A stretch of 64,000 nt of DNA, taken from assembly GCA_029237695.1 (NCBI GenBank), contig CM055275.1, forward strand, positions 10,800,899-10,864,898. The letters run 5' to 3'. Source of the stretch: Conchocele bisecta (lineage: Eukaryota; Mollusca; Bivalvia; Lucinida; Thyasiridae). The position numbers and the translations under genes were made by a program. Positions 49,123 to 61,990 of the stretch are shown piece by piece. Position 1 is the first letter of the stretch. The number at the start of each line of letters is the position of its first letter. Below the pieces are notes generated by a model that searched no databases, was not told the origin of the DNA, and saw nothing but the letters and a program-made list of their open reading frames with translations.

Positions 49123-51012
49123 GTGTCAACTTCAAAAACGTATCAAATAAAAACATACTCCGACATAGACACGTGCCAAAGGAATGGTAGTGACAATCTT
49201 GAAATATTATGGCGAGATGTATATCGGAGCGAACACGAATATTTGAAATACACCGGCCCCAAAATTACCAAAGACATGATGAGAAATGACTACACTTCTA
49301 AACAACGCAAATTTGACACGGAAGTGAAACGAAGCAAAAGGAAATATAGACACAACAATCACATTGAGATAGAAACAATGCAAACCGAAAACCCGCGTAA
49401 ATTTTGGAACCAGGTTAAACAACTTGGACCTAACAAAACATTTAAAATAACTATGGTTACAATAGATGGAAATGGTTACAATGTGACAAATGAAAATGAT
49501 GTTTTAAAAACGTGGCAGACAGACTTTCAGTCTCTATTCAATAAAGCGAAGGCGAGTGAAAACGCCAACTTTGATGAACAATTTTACGAGGAAGTACTAC
49601 AGTTTAAACGAAACTTAGAGGCTGACATGGATACAAACAATATGAATGATAACGACGAACACTCTGTAGACGGTTTAAATGTACCAATAACGGTGGTAGA
49701 AGTGTCTAGAGCCATACACAATAGCAAGAGGGGGTCCGCTGCGCGCATCGATAAACTACCATATGATATGTTTAAAAATGCAAATTCGACGAAACTGCTA
49801 CATAAGCTCTTTACGAACTGTTTCACGAATGTCTTGTTACCAGAAATATGGAGTAAGGCCATCATCAAACCGATTCCTAAAAATAGCACGAATGATCCGA
49901 GAGTACCATTGAATTATCGAGGCATAAGCTTGCTGCCTGCCACTAGTAAAATATTCACTGCAGTTTTAAATACCAGACTGAACATATTTCTCACTGAAAA
50001 CGACATTTTAGTCGATGAGCAAAACGGATTTAGGAAATTACGTTCTTGTGCGGACCATTTATTCTCACTGTGTTCCATAATAAGAAACCGCAAGAGTAAA
50101 GGTACACAAACATTCACATGCTTTATTGATATGTTGAAAGCATTTGACCGTGTAGACATAGACTGTTTGCTAGCAAAACTCTTAACAATAGCCTAAGGTG
50201 TAAATAGTCATGTCTATCAAACCGTGAAAAATCTCTATGTTAAGCCCCAAAGCTATGTTTTGTTAAATGACGTCATGACGGACTGGTTTGACGTCGAGTG
50301 TGGCGTCAAGCAGGGTGCTATTTTGTCACCTACGCTATATTTCATATACGTGAACGATATGGCATTAGAATTGAAGAACATGAACTTAAATATAAACAAA
50401 ACCAATATCGTACATTTCAGTCGCAAATTATTCATGATTAGACTATGGGCCAGGCTTACATCCATGGACGACGGGCGGCTAACTAAGCGCATATTTAGAT
50501 GGGACCTCGAGCAATCACGTGGCTGGTGTGCCGATATAAAAGTATTATTCCAACAGTTAAACATCGGCCACCTATACGACGATCAATCAATGGGACAATT
50601 CACACTACACGGGCTCCTGCTGCATGTGGAAAAGGGATTACATGAAACAGACATAACACAATGGGAACGAGATTTACAAAGGCAGTTTAAATTACGAACA
50701 TATAGACTCTTCAAAGACGAGTATAGCTGTGAAAAGTACGTTAGTATGATACTGCCAAAATGTTTGCGTTCATTCATTGCGCAGTTAAGATGTGGGGTAC
50801 TGCCTCTTAGGATAGAAACCGGTCGTTTTAGAAATTTACCCATAGACGACAGAAAGTGTATATTTTGTGACTTAAATGAAGTAGAAACTGAGTGTGTTGT
50901 GGATTGTGACTGTCCACTGGGACCCTGCCTTCTGGGCGGGCCGAGTGAGCAGTCGAAATCTTTATATGCCGGGAGAAATGATGACTGTCTGAAAACTCTG
51001 TATCTGACATGA
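49123..51012 (+). pseudogene. Truncated non-LTR (LINE) reverse transcriptase
   Basis: One reading frame broken only by a TAA at 50194-50196. The first part has the linker and RT fingers (NYRGISLLP, then VDEQNGFRKLRSCADH). Motif A follows (CFIDMLKAFDRVD), and after the stop motif B (CGVKQGAILSPTLYFIYVND). The text then jumps to LNINKTNIVHFS, a block that normally follows motif D, so the catalytic YADD motif C is deleted. The C-terminal part (RLTKRIFRWDLE, then a CIFCDLNEVETEC zinc-like segment) is typical of invertebrate LINE proteins. The N-terminal endonuclease is missing and the frame has no real start Met (first codon GTG), as expected from 5' truncation. It cannot retrotranspose. Confidence 0.85.
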
Positions 51013-51684
51013 AATGGTTTAAAATGTATGTAAATGAACATTTGCTTTAAAACACAACATATGTGACAATAAGAGATGCAAAATCAACTTCTTCCAACAG
51101 TAAAATGGACACAAAGTACCAACATAACCCATTTCACACCATGCACGTGTACGGTCCATGTGATCTTTAGAAATTTCGTGTCTACCAGGGTGTTGTGTCA
51201 GCTGTGGTAGCTCATTAGAACTCTCATCTCGCGGCGGTTCGGTTGAGCAATCACAGTTTGCATGTATCGGGAGAAATCAGATACATTTACCGTACACTGT
51301 GCCTGAGATGAACTGTGTTAACGGACAAGTCATATTATTATTTGGCATTACTTATAAAAGTGATTAAGTGACTCATAAGCCATTCATATGGCTGGGTTCT
51401 AACAACATTTATCATGCCATTAATGCATTCTCGCACTGATAACAGCTGCCTGATAAACCAAAGTTATAACAGGTCAATGCACTTCTGAGCATGTGCAAAG
51501 TTTATCAGGCACTTCCGGTGAGAACAACGTCATTTCATTGGTGGTTTACGTCACATGACGTCAACACGCGACGTTACGTTACGTAAACAAGTTTGAATTC
51601 GGATGCACTGAACGAGCGCAAAATCAAGGTAAACTCAATAAATAAATGTGTTTTTCTGACGTTGAACGAATGGCATGATAAATA
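51013..51684. other. LINE 3' flank and unknown sequence
   Basis: No gene seen. No clear poly(A) or microsatellite tail follows the LINE frame. The inverted pair at 51449-51511 shares CCTGATAAAC with the arms of the palindrome that follows. Confidence 0.45.
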
Positions 51685-51829
51685 GAATACCAGGCAAGTG
51701 TCTTTTGATATCAAGTTTATCAGGCTCGGCTGGAAAACGCGAGGAATCGCTCGGCAAGCCTCGCGATTCCTACGCGTTTTCCAGCCTTGCCTGATAAACT
51801 TGATATCAAAAGACTCTAGCCTGGTATTC
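51685..51829. repeat. Palindrome of the ATAAATAGAATA family, divergent arms
   Basis: Preceded by ATAAATA, starts GAATACCAGG and ends CCTGGTATTC, then TATATAC. Arms (CTTTTGATATCAAGTTTATC) are unlike those of 6751 yet self-complementary. The centre GCTCGGCAAGCCTCGC and the bubbles GGCTCGG / AGCCTTGC are the same. Confidence 0.88.
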
Positions 51830-52018
51830 TATATACTCTTACCTCTCGAAATAACGATTTGTATGTGTTCATGTACGTGTATGTATGGGTGTTAACATGT
51901 GTCACTATAGTAAATTATACTACTACTATGCCCCCTCCGCTAAAACCCGTACGTTCCTCACCGGGTCCCACATGGACCACGCACGGCTCCAGCACTGCCT
52001 CGCAAGACTAATCGTACT

Positions 52019-52223
52019 GGGGGCCGTTTCACTAAACTTCGTACGACTAAAATGTTCGTAAGTGCAAAATTATGTACCAAATTACACATTAACAATGATT
52101 TCTTGTAAACAATTATTGGATTTACATGTATTGAGCATAGGTTGCATAGGCCTAAATCCTAAATTTGCACTTACGAATATGTTACGAATATGTTAGTCGT
52201 ACGAAGTTTAGTGAAACGGGCCC
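52019..52223. mobile_element. TIR MITE (GGCCGTTTCACTAAACTTCG), copy B
   Basis: Counterpart of 9226-9463. Ends GGGGGCCGTTTCACTAAAC and GTTTAGTGAAACGGGCCC are kept. The nested palindrome is largely deleted (only TTGAGCATAGGTTGCATAGG remains), and GAATATGTTAC is duplicated near the right end. Confidence 0.75.
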
Positions 52224-52530
52224 AATGTGTTCCCAAGCCCATCACGGAATCTGCATGGACCCTTGTGGTGACCGTACGTGCCCCTTGCGTACACCGTACG
52301 GTACACGTATGGGTTCTTGCGATCCCTTGGCCAAAACATGTGAGTATGCCCGTAGACAACCGGTATGCATGTGACCACACCATCTCAGAAGGTTGATTTC
52401 GTATAGATCTCCCACTGGTCACATGTCCGTACGGCTCTCCAATTCTTACAGACCCGGGACCACCCGTACATCTCATGTGACCTAGGCTTTAGAAATAATA
52501 CTCAACTATCGTATATGCAATATAATGCAC

Positions 52531-54339
52531 CTATGGTTGGCATATATAAGACATCATCTGTTGGATTTGACTCCTCAAAGCATCGCCCAGCGGATGGAGC
52601 AGCTGACTGTTATGTGCAATTGAAATTGACCACAGGTCAAGAAAGATAACTCGATGTTTGAATTCATCAGCATATCTGTAGATTATGTCCCTGTACAATA
52701 GACTAATCCTGTTGTCGAACCATCGCATGTCCTCTATGGTGACGTGCGGTCCCTTTATGAATACAGTGACCTGAGGCTTTCTCCGCAACAACGTTTTAAT
52801 TGCTTGACACATGTACTTGATCCTTAACTCGTATTCCTCGGGCGGATGCGCCTGGAAGTGAGTATTCGCACCGATAAGCAGGATTTGTTGACTACCTGGC
52901 GTCGTACTCTGAGAGATCTTGTTGATTTCTGTAGGAAATGACGTTATTCCAACTCGACCTACATCTTTGTCGTGAAAAGGCATCTCGTGTTCTTTGTATT
53001 CAACCGTTATATTGTGATTGTGGGTCTTCATGTACTTGTGGAAATGTCTACGGTAAGTGTCGTTTACTTGCACAAACGGCACGGACAATACGTCGTTTGC
53101 CAAGTATTGAGCGTACTGACGAAACGTTGAGTCCCCGAGCACGTACACGTGTTTATTCGCGAGACACCGGCGATATGACGTCACCGTGAAGTCCCTGAAA
53201 GGTCTGCGGCCTCGGATATGCCACGTTCCATTGAAGACGTAACCTGACGGGACGTCACCGGTCCATGATTTAACCACTGGCCGAACTGAACACAGCGGAA
53301 GCTGTCGTCGATTATGCGTCGGAACGTAGCGAACATTTACTCGTTTTATAACCTGGTCGAACACTCCATGTCCCATTTTTCGAATCAGCTCAGCTTCGCT
53401 TTGGTTGGGTATGACGTTACGCCTGTTGAGATTGGATGAATCAAAATTAAACAGATCCTGGCAATCAAGTTTAGCCTTTAATGGTGCACCACAATACCAA
53501 TGTTTGCCGTCGTTGAGCTGCGTAAAGTTGCACACACGCGTTAGTCCGTACATATTGCTCCTGACACCGCAACGGGCCTTCTCGACCACGGCTCCAAGGC
53601 GGTACTCGGCCATTATTCCCCAGCTTTTTGTCATGGCAAATGACGTCATCCCGTATTTCAGTAAGGAATTCCGTCGCACACAGGTGTTCTCTGCTGTTGA
53701 TAGAAGTTTCACTTTGATGACCGTCTGTCCTGACCAGAATACGCGAACTGTTCCCGTATATGTGCCATCCCAGTGGTCGGCCACCATTCCCGCTGCACGC
53801 CCATCGCCCGCCTCTTGCTCCGCCCATATGACTATGACGTCACCGCCGGAAGTCCGTGGTTGATTGCGGCTATTGTACGTAACGATTGAAACATTCATTT
53901 CACTTTTCCCTGCGTGCCAGTCTATCAATGCCAAGTTGGAGAATGTGACGTCAGTCATGTTGACGTCGCTTACACATGTGATATTGGCATACACGTCGCT
54001 ATCATTGCTGAGGAAATCGGCATTTGAAAACTTCTTCCATGCAAGTTTATCAGACATACCGTTGTCTTTGACAGAAGTATGGACATTACTTGAAATTATC
54101 TTGCCATTTTGAGAATGACCATCTTTACGTAAAGTAATAGTGTCTCTAAGTGAATTACTTATTTCTCGGGATTCATAGTTTGCAGAAAGCTCAGAGTTAA
54201 CTCCCTTCTCGTCTATGCTATAATAGTTGTGTGCCCTTTCAAATCCGCCGAGCCACGCCATAATGACTATCATAGAAACCATGACAACTGCAATGACGAG
54301 TTGCAATTTTCTATAGTGCGGAGATATTCCCTTGGACAT
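52531..54339 (-). CDS. NXPE-like protein (neurexophilin-like + PC-esterase), copy B
   Basis: Intact 602-codon single-exon frame from an ATG at 54337-54339. The design is the same as copy A: a basic N-terminus, one membrane segment at about 12-29, a variable stem, a Cys-rich Ig/neurexophilin-like region, then the esterase region with GDSTFRQY (about 402-409), GANTHF and a final Asp/His pair (FLDLW..LLHP). All the predicted catalytic residues and nearly all Cys are kept. One Cys of copy A (IRGCRP) is Arg here, and the tail after SYIC is replaced by QP. Roughly 50 substitutions against copy A are spread along the protein and are dense in the cytoplasmic/TM/stem part. The family is known to include a glycan O-acetyltransferase. 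The exact reaction here is not deducible. No introns, and no convincing promoter seen. Confidence 0.88.
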   Translation of the reverse strand: MSKGISPHYRKLQLVIAVVMVSMIVIMAWLGGFERAHNYYSIDEKGVNSELSANYESREISNSLRDTITLRKDGHSQNGKIISSNVHTSVKDNGMSDKLAWKKFSNADFLSNDSDVYANITCVSDVNMTDVTFSNLALIDWHAGKSEMNVSIVTYNSRNQPRTSGGDVIVIWAEQEAGDGRAAGMVADHWDGTYTGTVRVFWSGQTVIKVKLLSTAENTCVRRNSLLKYGMTSFAMTKSWGIMAEYRLGAVVEKARCGVRSNMYGLTRVCNFTQLNDGKHWYCGAPLKAKLDCQDLFNFDSSNLNRRNVIPNQSEAELIRKMGHGVFDQVIKRVNVRYVPTHNRRQLPLCSVRPVVKSWTGDVPSGYVFNGTWHIRGRRPFRDFTVTSYRRCLANKHVYVLGDSTFRQYAQYLANDVLSVPFVQVNDTYRRHFHKYMKTHNHNITVEYKEHEMPFHDKDVGRVGITSFPTEINKISQSTTPGSQQILLIGANTHFQAHPPEEYELRIKYMCQAIKTLLRRKPQVTVFIKGPHVTIEDMRWFDNRISLLYRDIIYRYADEFKHRVIFLDLWSISIAHNSQLLHPLGDALRSQIQQMMSYICQP

Positions 54340-55255
54340 AGTGCTTTCTCCTAAACTACGCCGTTACTGTTTCCTGACTGTCTCGTCCAAGGTCAGTCAC
54401 ACAATCGGCATAGGATCCACTCGGTTTATCGACGATTGCAACTCGTATACGAACTGAATTATATAATAAATACATAGTTAGTGCCGTCGAATATATTCGG
54501 TTGAGCCTTAGACAGCTTTATTGGGGCGAGCTTTAGCGAGCCCCTATATAGTTGTCGGGGCAAAACCGAATCAATTAAAAATGGCGACGTCCACGCGAGG
54601 TAGATTCGGTATTGTATCTGATTAAATATCCGATCCGATTTTATTGCTTTAGTCTTGAATTTTGTGTTTATTTTATTTCTGCGACAACGTAAATTAAAAA
54701 AAAAAAAATTGGTACCATTTTTTTCCATCACTATATTGGCCGCCATCTTGAATTCAAAATGGCTACCATTATTGTCAATAATGCTGCATATGTGTGGGTT
54801 TTTGCTAGATAACTTTGTTATAATTAATATAATTGTAGATAATGATTATCTTGGATTTCAAAATGGCCACCCAATCAAATATATTTTACAATAATATTGT
54901 TTACTATTGTGACAGACAACTAATTGTTCAACACCATTCCACTTGATTCTATGTACAAATAGTATGTTATAAAAGCCAGCAATGAATAGTGCTTAAAGAT
55001 GACCTTATATTATGACAAAATGGCCGCCAAGATAAGCATAGTTTGGTACTGTCTTAAGAATTCAGTGTTTCATGATACATATTTGTATATGACTACCAAC
55101 ACAAACACTGTTTATGTTAGTATCATTATTATAATTATATGAACTATATTACTTAGTAACAAACATGCTCAATTTGAAAAGCCTGAACAAATTCAAAATG
55201 GCCGCCATATAAACGAGTCTTCATTAATTTTAGTGTTACTGCATGTTATATATAT
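54340..55255. other. Upstream region of NXPE-like copy B and spacer
   Basis: Aligns with 11590-13200 of copy A minus the 12390 MITE (empty TA site at 54921-54922). It keeps the GGGGCGAGC..GAGCCCC palindrome at about 54523-54547 and GGCCGCCAT-type motifs near 54738, 54860, 55017 and 55197. No gene recognised. Confidence 0.55.
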
Positions 55256-57574
55256 GGTCCGCGCTCTGTGAAAACCAGCCTTAATGACAACGTCATGAAA
55301 GCCTGAAAATGATGTCGCAAAGTTACGCTTAAATTTACCAACGACACGTCTGATTCTGACACTTGAAATAGTTGCGTCATTGCAATAAGTTGACGTTGTC
55401 CTATTTATAACCGAACGATTTACTATTTGTGGCTCACAAACATTTTAATGCTGGATACGCGTAGCAGAATTTTATAGTTGTTTCCATAGTAGTTCAGACA
55501 GTTGTCTAATTTTTCGGAAACACGTAGTGATTTTGTCGATTATTTTTTATAATATATGGACAACTTGTGCCCTGATATTTAAAACTAAATAACCATACAA
55601 CCGGTAATTTTTAGATAACACAATCACAGAATCAGTATTATGTAACAAATAGAACTGGGCACAGGGCTTAATTCGTTTAATTTACTCATTCGCCAGTCGA
55701 ATGTTTAAAAAATGAACATAAAAATACGATTTGGAAATTTTCAGAAAAATAAGCGTATCACATATGTATAACTAGATCGGTCAGTAAGCGAGGCTTACGG
55801 AATACACACCGCGTTGGCCCAGGTACCCATACAATATGTAAACTTTTCCAAGTGTGACCTTGACTCTGGACTTAACGGGAGCGGCATGAACGTAAATTTG
55901 TCACAGGGTGGTAGAGGTCCATTGGAGCAATGCGTGTGTGAAATATGAGGTAGATCCGAGCAAGGAAATAGAAGTAATAACCGATTTCTCTGATGTTAAG
56001 TTTTGTAAAGAAACTAACTATGTGACCATGACCTGGAGATCAGCTGGAATTTGTCACATCATGATAGTAGTACGGGGCGCCAAGTGGGACATGGCTCAAT
56101 TTTGTCAACAAAATTCATTTTTGTACCTATAAACTTGACAAAAACAAAACAAAATTAAATATATACTGATTTTGTCAACAAAATTCACTTTTGTTCCACA
56201 AAACTCAATTCTGTGTCACAAAATTCACTTTTGTGCCACAACACTCAATTCCGTGTCACAAAATTCAATTCTGTGTCACAAAATTCAATTCTGCATACGT
56301 TTCGTATACGTATTTGCATACGTTTCGATTATGTTGCCCAAATATGGCACACGCATATAAGAAGGACTACCATTGGTCAGAAACTGGACTGGAGAAATAG
56401 GTCACGGTCGCCGATCAGCGATCCAAAATGGCGTCTGAAGAAGTAAGTTTCAGAGAACGCTGGATGAAACACACTTGTTACTGCTTTGTAGCTTAGTGTT
56501 GCAAGCTATTCTTAGGTCCATTACGCAATAGGGGTGGCCGCCCTGGCATCCGCATACATGATTAGTCACAATAAGATTCTTGGATAGAACTAGAGGCATA
56601 TATTTTGTAATCATAATATAACCAAAATAACTGTCCATAAAGAAGTATAATATTGATATATTGGGTTATATTTTCGCATTGAAATATTTAAGCCTGCAAG
56701 TGTACTCCACCATCTAGTAAAATGGACTAAGACCGATCTCTACCAATCAACGTAGAGATGATACAGACTATCAGTTACGCTAACTAATTTTTGTGGACAA
56801 AACTGACTTTTGTGGACAAAACTGAATTCTGTCCCACAAAACTGAATTTTCTTCACAAAACTCAATTCTGTCTTACAAAATTGAATCCTTTATAACAAAA
56901 ATGAATTTTACAGAAATAAAATGCATTTGTTTCAATCACCGATACGATGTGCATATAATTTACAATTTCCAACACCAGGAATGCCGTTTATGTTTTTGTT
57001 CTTTGATGACGTATTGTCTAAAACAATAAATGACGTCACAATTAACTGTAAATGACGCCAAATCTGAAATAATTACAATGTAACTTTCTGACGACACAAG
57101 TATACGAATCTATTATGGCGATGGTGGCAAATTACGAAGCCACATGTCGGCTAATTATAGATTTAAAATCGATAGGTGTGCGTTTGTTTTCTTCACTACA
57201 TGTACATATCATAGTTTTATTCTGATGAATGTTTGATAGTATACATACTTGTACATTTAGTGCAACTTATCAGCAAATACAGTTTACATCAAGCACAGTC
57301 AATGAGTCTATGAACACTCATTTCTACTGTAGGCGCTGTTGAGTTGCATTGTACAAACGTCGCCGTTTCAATAACATCATTTTCTCGATGACGTTACGTT
57401 TGTTTCGTGCGTGATTCACATGGTGCTACAAAAAGTGAGATAAAACAAAAACTATTAAACATAATTGCATTTTCCTTTCAGAATATTGTTTTTGAAAGGT
57501 GTCCGCATCAGAATATGTAAACAAATGCAAATCGAAAATGTTGTCATTAAGGCCGGTTTTCACAGAGCGCGGCC
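55256..57574. mobile_element. 2.3-kb TIR element, copy B only
   Basis: Ends GGTCCGCGCTCTGTGAAAAC and GTTTTCACAGAGCGCGGCC are inverted and continue inward (CAGCCTTAATGACAAC / GTTGTCATTAAGGCCGG). Both are bordered by ATATATG / CATATATA. Copy A lacks it between GCATGTT (13211) and TTGATTGATGACAC-like sequence. The interior has two blocks of about 20-bp repeats (56100-56300 and 56780-56910) built on CACAAAATTCAATTCTG. The longest frame (55908-56132, 74 codons, KYEVDPSKEIEVITDFSD) is unrecognised. No transposase is visible. Superfamily undetermined. Confidence 0.78.
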
Positions 57575-60529
57575 CATATATAATTGATTGATGACACATT
57601 TTGATGTTTCGAGCGCCACATTTTGATGTCTCGAGTGCATCATTTGCATATAATCATATAATATATATAATCATACTTATGCTATAATACAGATCGGCTC
57701 CAATGGCTACAGATAATAGAAATAAAATATTGCGGCCTGTCAATAGCGGCCAGTCATTTTAGACTGGTTTAACGGGGTAAAGTCACATATTCCACCTATA
57801 CAGAGGGAAGGGTCCCAAACATCAGCACGGAATATTTACAGGAAAATAATTATATTATCAACCCTGAAATTAGAATAACCTGATCGTGTGCCCGGTCCTC
57901 GCCATCCCAGTCACTTAGCTTCAAACCTCTACAACCCCTACTACATTTATAATGAATATATGTCAAGTAAGAAGAAAACCAAACACGCCATTGAAACAAG
58001 CGATATTGGGATTTCGGATGAAACACACCGTTAAATTATCATTCGCATGCTCCGAACCTACCGGCCTAAGCAGATGATTCAGACTTGACTTATCATAACA
58101 TCATCTAACGAAAATGCATGTATTCCCCTAACACGGTGCAATTAGTGTTATACATGTAGTTTCAGTACATCCATTGCACATATAACGGTGATGACTTGAT
58201 ATAATAATCTGATGAAGTAACTGAATGCGTTTTGATTCTGTTTAATCCAGATTATTGGTCATTGACACATATGTGATAACTACATTGGCAGTTCTTATGT
58301 GGTGTCAGATGCTTATGCCAATCAAAGAGATAACTTAACCCATATGAAGGTATTGAATGTCAATCTACACACGGAAGCTGTCACGTCGTTGACCCCTCCA
58401 TGTGATGTTTAAAGTTGGCTATTTGAACCTCAGAACACAATAACAATGGCCATTTAATAATTCAATAATGCAATAGTCATTACTCACACGATGTCATATG
58501 ACTTCCAAAAATATATTGCTTACAAATTGGGACCAACCAATGAAGGACCAACCAATATGTCCTACATTATCGTCAAACGTGTTTCGCAGAAATACATACA
58601 CGTGCAGTCCATGCATGCATTGGGATATCTCTGATTGGCAAATCGCATACATATCAGCATGACTATGTAAAAGTAAAAAAAATGTCCATTGTATACACAG
58701 GCGTGCTTGTCTATTTATTTATATGTTAGTACATGTATGCCAAATACCCCTTGTCAGAGTGGACATTAGGCCAGGTCATCAACAATGCCAGCTGTTCTGA
58801 TATCACGAATACTCCGATGTCGCTGTAATAAAAGGTGTGTATGGATTTGGCTTAGCGATCGTTTGTGTAATGTACCTAGCACCAATATGAAGTTCTCCAT
58901 GAATAATATGTATACATAACCTTCTTGCACATATGAAAAGCTTCAATAAGAAAATGAATGAGCAACCGCTGTAAAATAAGGTGGCCATCGAGAAAAGTAA
59001 TGTATCTTATATAACATAGTAAGTAGATGACAAGGGGTGCTTAGCCAGATACATGGCTAACATATCAGAAGTTACATGAATGCAATGTCCCAATGTATGT
59101 CCAAAACTGTTGACGCCATCGGCCAAAATTGTGACAGCTCTGTCTAACAATCGAATAAAGTGGGTCATACAATTATGTACATACGCCACATGGCTACATA
59201 TGGGTGTAATGTTTGGGATATAAGTATATAAGTATTTACACAGTAAGTATGTATGTACTTATGATTATGTACGTATGTCGGGTTGGAGTGTATGATGGGA
59301 GAAAACACTTACATAGAAAATAAACATTCAGCCCTGATATTAGAATAACCTGATAATGTGCCTGGTCCTCACCACAACAGAGTCACTTAGTCCCATCCCT
59401 TAAATTAATATAATAATTATAATAACTGTTATTAAAAGGAATTATGCAGAATAAAAAGTAGTAAAGACTTTCGTGACAATCATGTTACTGGAGTTTGTAA
59501 AAATGATTTGATGTGAAAAGGTATACCAACCGGAAATTAAATCTGAATATCAGAAACAAACGATATATATATGTTTCATGCAATACCCTATGTAATATTT
59601 CATAAAATATGAGTTAGTGGAGGACGTGTGCTTGTGATTTACATGGAAGTAAACAATACATATGCAAACGACAGCAAAGCAGACGTATTATATTAACACT
59701 ATATGCAAGCAATTATATATTGCTTCTTATAAGACTGTCATTTACAATGAATTGCAATACATTTAAAGGTCATAGACATAAATAAGTGTGCATTAGTGTT
59801 GACCAACAGAATGACCGTCACATAAACATAACTACCCTTGTACAATCTATGTAGGCTATCTGAATGTGTCATATGGTGTGTCACGTGGAGAGTCCTGGCT
59901 GTCATGGTTAAATATCATATCACTGTAAATATTGCATAGTCAAACACATAATTATATTCCATCGTTTTCTGCCTGTGCTATTTCTCATTTAAAATGCAGG
60001 TACCCAGTTGGAACACGTCAAATTATGCTAAATATGGCGGCCATTTGAATCTTAACATGACCTACATAAATATTATTGCATACACATGTGGCTAATATGC
60101 TTGTTAAATCAATATCATACATAACCAGCCACATTTATAGTCCAAACCGTTGTTATTCTCATGCTGATAAAACAGTTTGATTAAAACGGTGGCCATTTTG
60201 AAATACAAATCTATATATAAACAACACTTTAATTTCATTACGTGACATAGTCATACAATGAAATCTTTCCTTCACTGCATGATTATGTAGATAATAATAC
60301 ATTTAGTAACGAAGATGCTTGTGCTCAATTGAAAATAACAAAAACTGTATTGTTATGGCGACCATTTTGAATATTAAATATATGTTATTGAACAGAAATG
60401 TTACTACAATGGAACCTCTCGAAACCGAATATTGTTTATGCTTTTTTTGTCATTAATCTCAGATGATAATGTACATCCATCATTGCAAATCACCCAAATA
60501 CGTATTAGAATGGTAAAATGCCTGATTTA
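57575..60529. other. Spacer matching copy A 13260-15530, no gene
   Basis: Collinear with copy A (for example CCAAATACCCCTTNTCAGAG, AGTTACATGAATGCA, TTAGTGGAGGAC), apart from a B-only part at about 57730-58450. GGCGGCCATTTTGAA-type motifs recur near 60037, 60188 and 60357. Translations are short and not conserved between the copies, arguing against genes. Confidence 0.6.
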
Positions 60530-60622
60530 CAGTGGAACATCTCTAAACCGGACACCCTGGGAGGCTCTAAACCGGACACCCTGTGGACCTCCCAGGGTGT
60601 CCGGTTTAGAGATGTTCCACTG
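60530..60622. mobile_element. 93-bp palindromic MITE (CAGTGGAACATCTCTAAACC)
   Basis: TA-flanked palindrome. The left arm CAGTGGAACATCTCTAAACC is followed by GGACACCCTGGGAGG, with a partial internal repeat of CTCTAAACCGGACACCCTG. The right arm is the complement. Copy A keeps only the outer arms (15532-15559). Confidence 0.88.
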
Positions 60623-61990
60623 TATTTCATTTTTTGAATATATCCCATACAAATTTGACTAAAATATGCTTATTCTTTTGATAAAAGAGGATATGTGTCT
60701 TGAATTGTGGCCATTTTGTAATTCAAGATGGCCGCCACACGTGTGGTCGAACAATTGTACCAATTTGCTGTTTGTACTATGTCACATACTCTGTCATAAA
60801 AACACATCTCCGAAGACAATAAAATCATAAAAGACACGTCTTTGTCGTTGGCGCAATGAATACATATATTCGTTAATATGTTTATTTTATTAACATTATT
60901 TAATTTAACTTACAGAAACATATTTTTTATTGGTTCAAAAGCTGATAAAGACAGTTACATCGATATGTCTGTCTGGACAACATGTATAAGCGCAACCAAT
61001 GTTTTCCCCGCTCTGGGGCCTCGGACATACAATATGTGGGGTGTATTTACAGTCAAACATTTTCAGGGGCCGGGAATTATTTATTCAGTAAATGAATTGT
61101 GAACACCGTATGCCCTGATCTGACTACGTGATGTGCATCCTGATCTGTGACTCTGTAAACCCAGTGCACACGTCACAAGGACCGTTTATCAATTTCTATC
61201 TAAGACAGTTCGTACAAGTGAGAAAACGTTGAATCTGTTATATGAATACAAAAATAAAATAAAAATAATTTGTCCGAGGCTCGAACTCGCACAAAGGGAA
61301 TGCAGGTCGAATGCAATTACCGAGCCCTCTACCATCTGAGCTGCGGAGACAATACTGTTTATTTTGGTGGACGACTGGGCAATCAAAATGAATCAACTAT
61401 CGACACGTTTTACGTTTACAAATAGTGCATGTATTGTGGTTTCCAATCGCCTGTATCACCAGTCAACCAGTTGGTAATTTAAATTATCTACTGAGCTATC
61501 GGGAGCATGCATTTTCAAGCTCTAATTTGCTCTAGATAAGGCGTCGATTCGGCCACCTAAAATGGCTATAAACGGCTATATCCCTCGGAAGCTATAATAG
61601 ACATATTCCGCTGACTCCGTTCAAATGGCCCTTGCCAATTTATCGGAAACCGACTTTTAGTACGACTATACGGCTATTGTGTTTTTACGGGTCATTGCTT
61701 CCCAATAATCCGCTTGCGTGCGCTATGCAGCCAATACACCATGTATGTGTAAAGTTATCACTTTACATATTTGTTAATAATCCTGCTATAACCCAATAAA
61801 TATATATATATATATTTCCAGGTATGTGGCATCTTCTTTATTATATATTACTATATAATTGTACATTGTGTCGATATTGGGTGTTATGTAGTTATTTATA
61901 AATGAAGCTGCAACATAATTCTGGACTAGCACTTGGGTACTCTACACTTGCGCGGCCATGTTTACACAGCATGTTGTTATCATTTGTTAA
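60623..61990. other. Spacer matching copy A 15560-15840 and 21790-22620
   Basis: The 6-kb block of copy A is absent here. GTCGTTGGCGCAATGAATAC runs within 30 bases into TTCGTTAATATGTTTATT. The sequence from about 61760 to 61990 is B-only. It includes (TA)n near 61800 and a short open stretch at 61902 without features. Confidence 0.6.
61271..61341 (-). mobile_element. tRNA-derived SINE head, copy B
   Basis: On the minus strand, CTGAGCTGC is the complement of an A box (CAGCTCAGATGGTAGAGGGC) and GCGAGTTCGAGCCTCGGACA forms a B box with a paired T arm. The outer ends TGTCTCCG / CGGACA pair better than in copy A (22227-22306). Spacing between the boxes is too long for a normal tRNA. Confidence 0.6.

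Larger units (their letters stand above)
49113..51925 (+). mobile_element. Copy B-specific 2.8-kb insertion with a LINE remnant
   Basis: Copy A reads CCTGGTATATAC directly into GCCCCCTCCGC (9117-9138). Copy B has 2.8 kb between these strings. The insertion holds the RT-like frame (49123-51012), an inverted pair CCTGATAAAC / GTTTATCAGG at about 51449-51511, and the palindrome at 51685. It may be several successive insertions. Confidence 0.75.

Noticed and set aside
55908..56132. Transposase or accessory gene of the 2.3-kb TIR element
   Set aside because: It is only 74 codons, with no recognisable catalytic or DNA-binding motif. It is reported only as part of the element.
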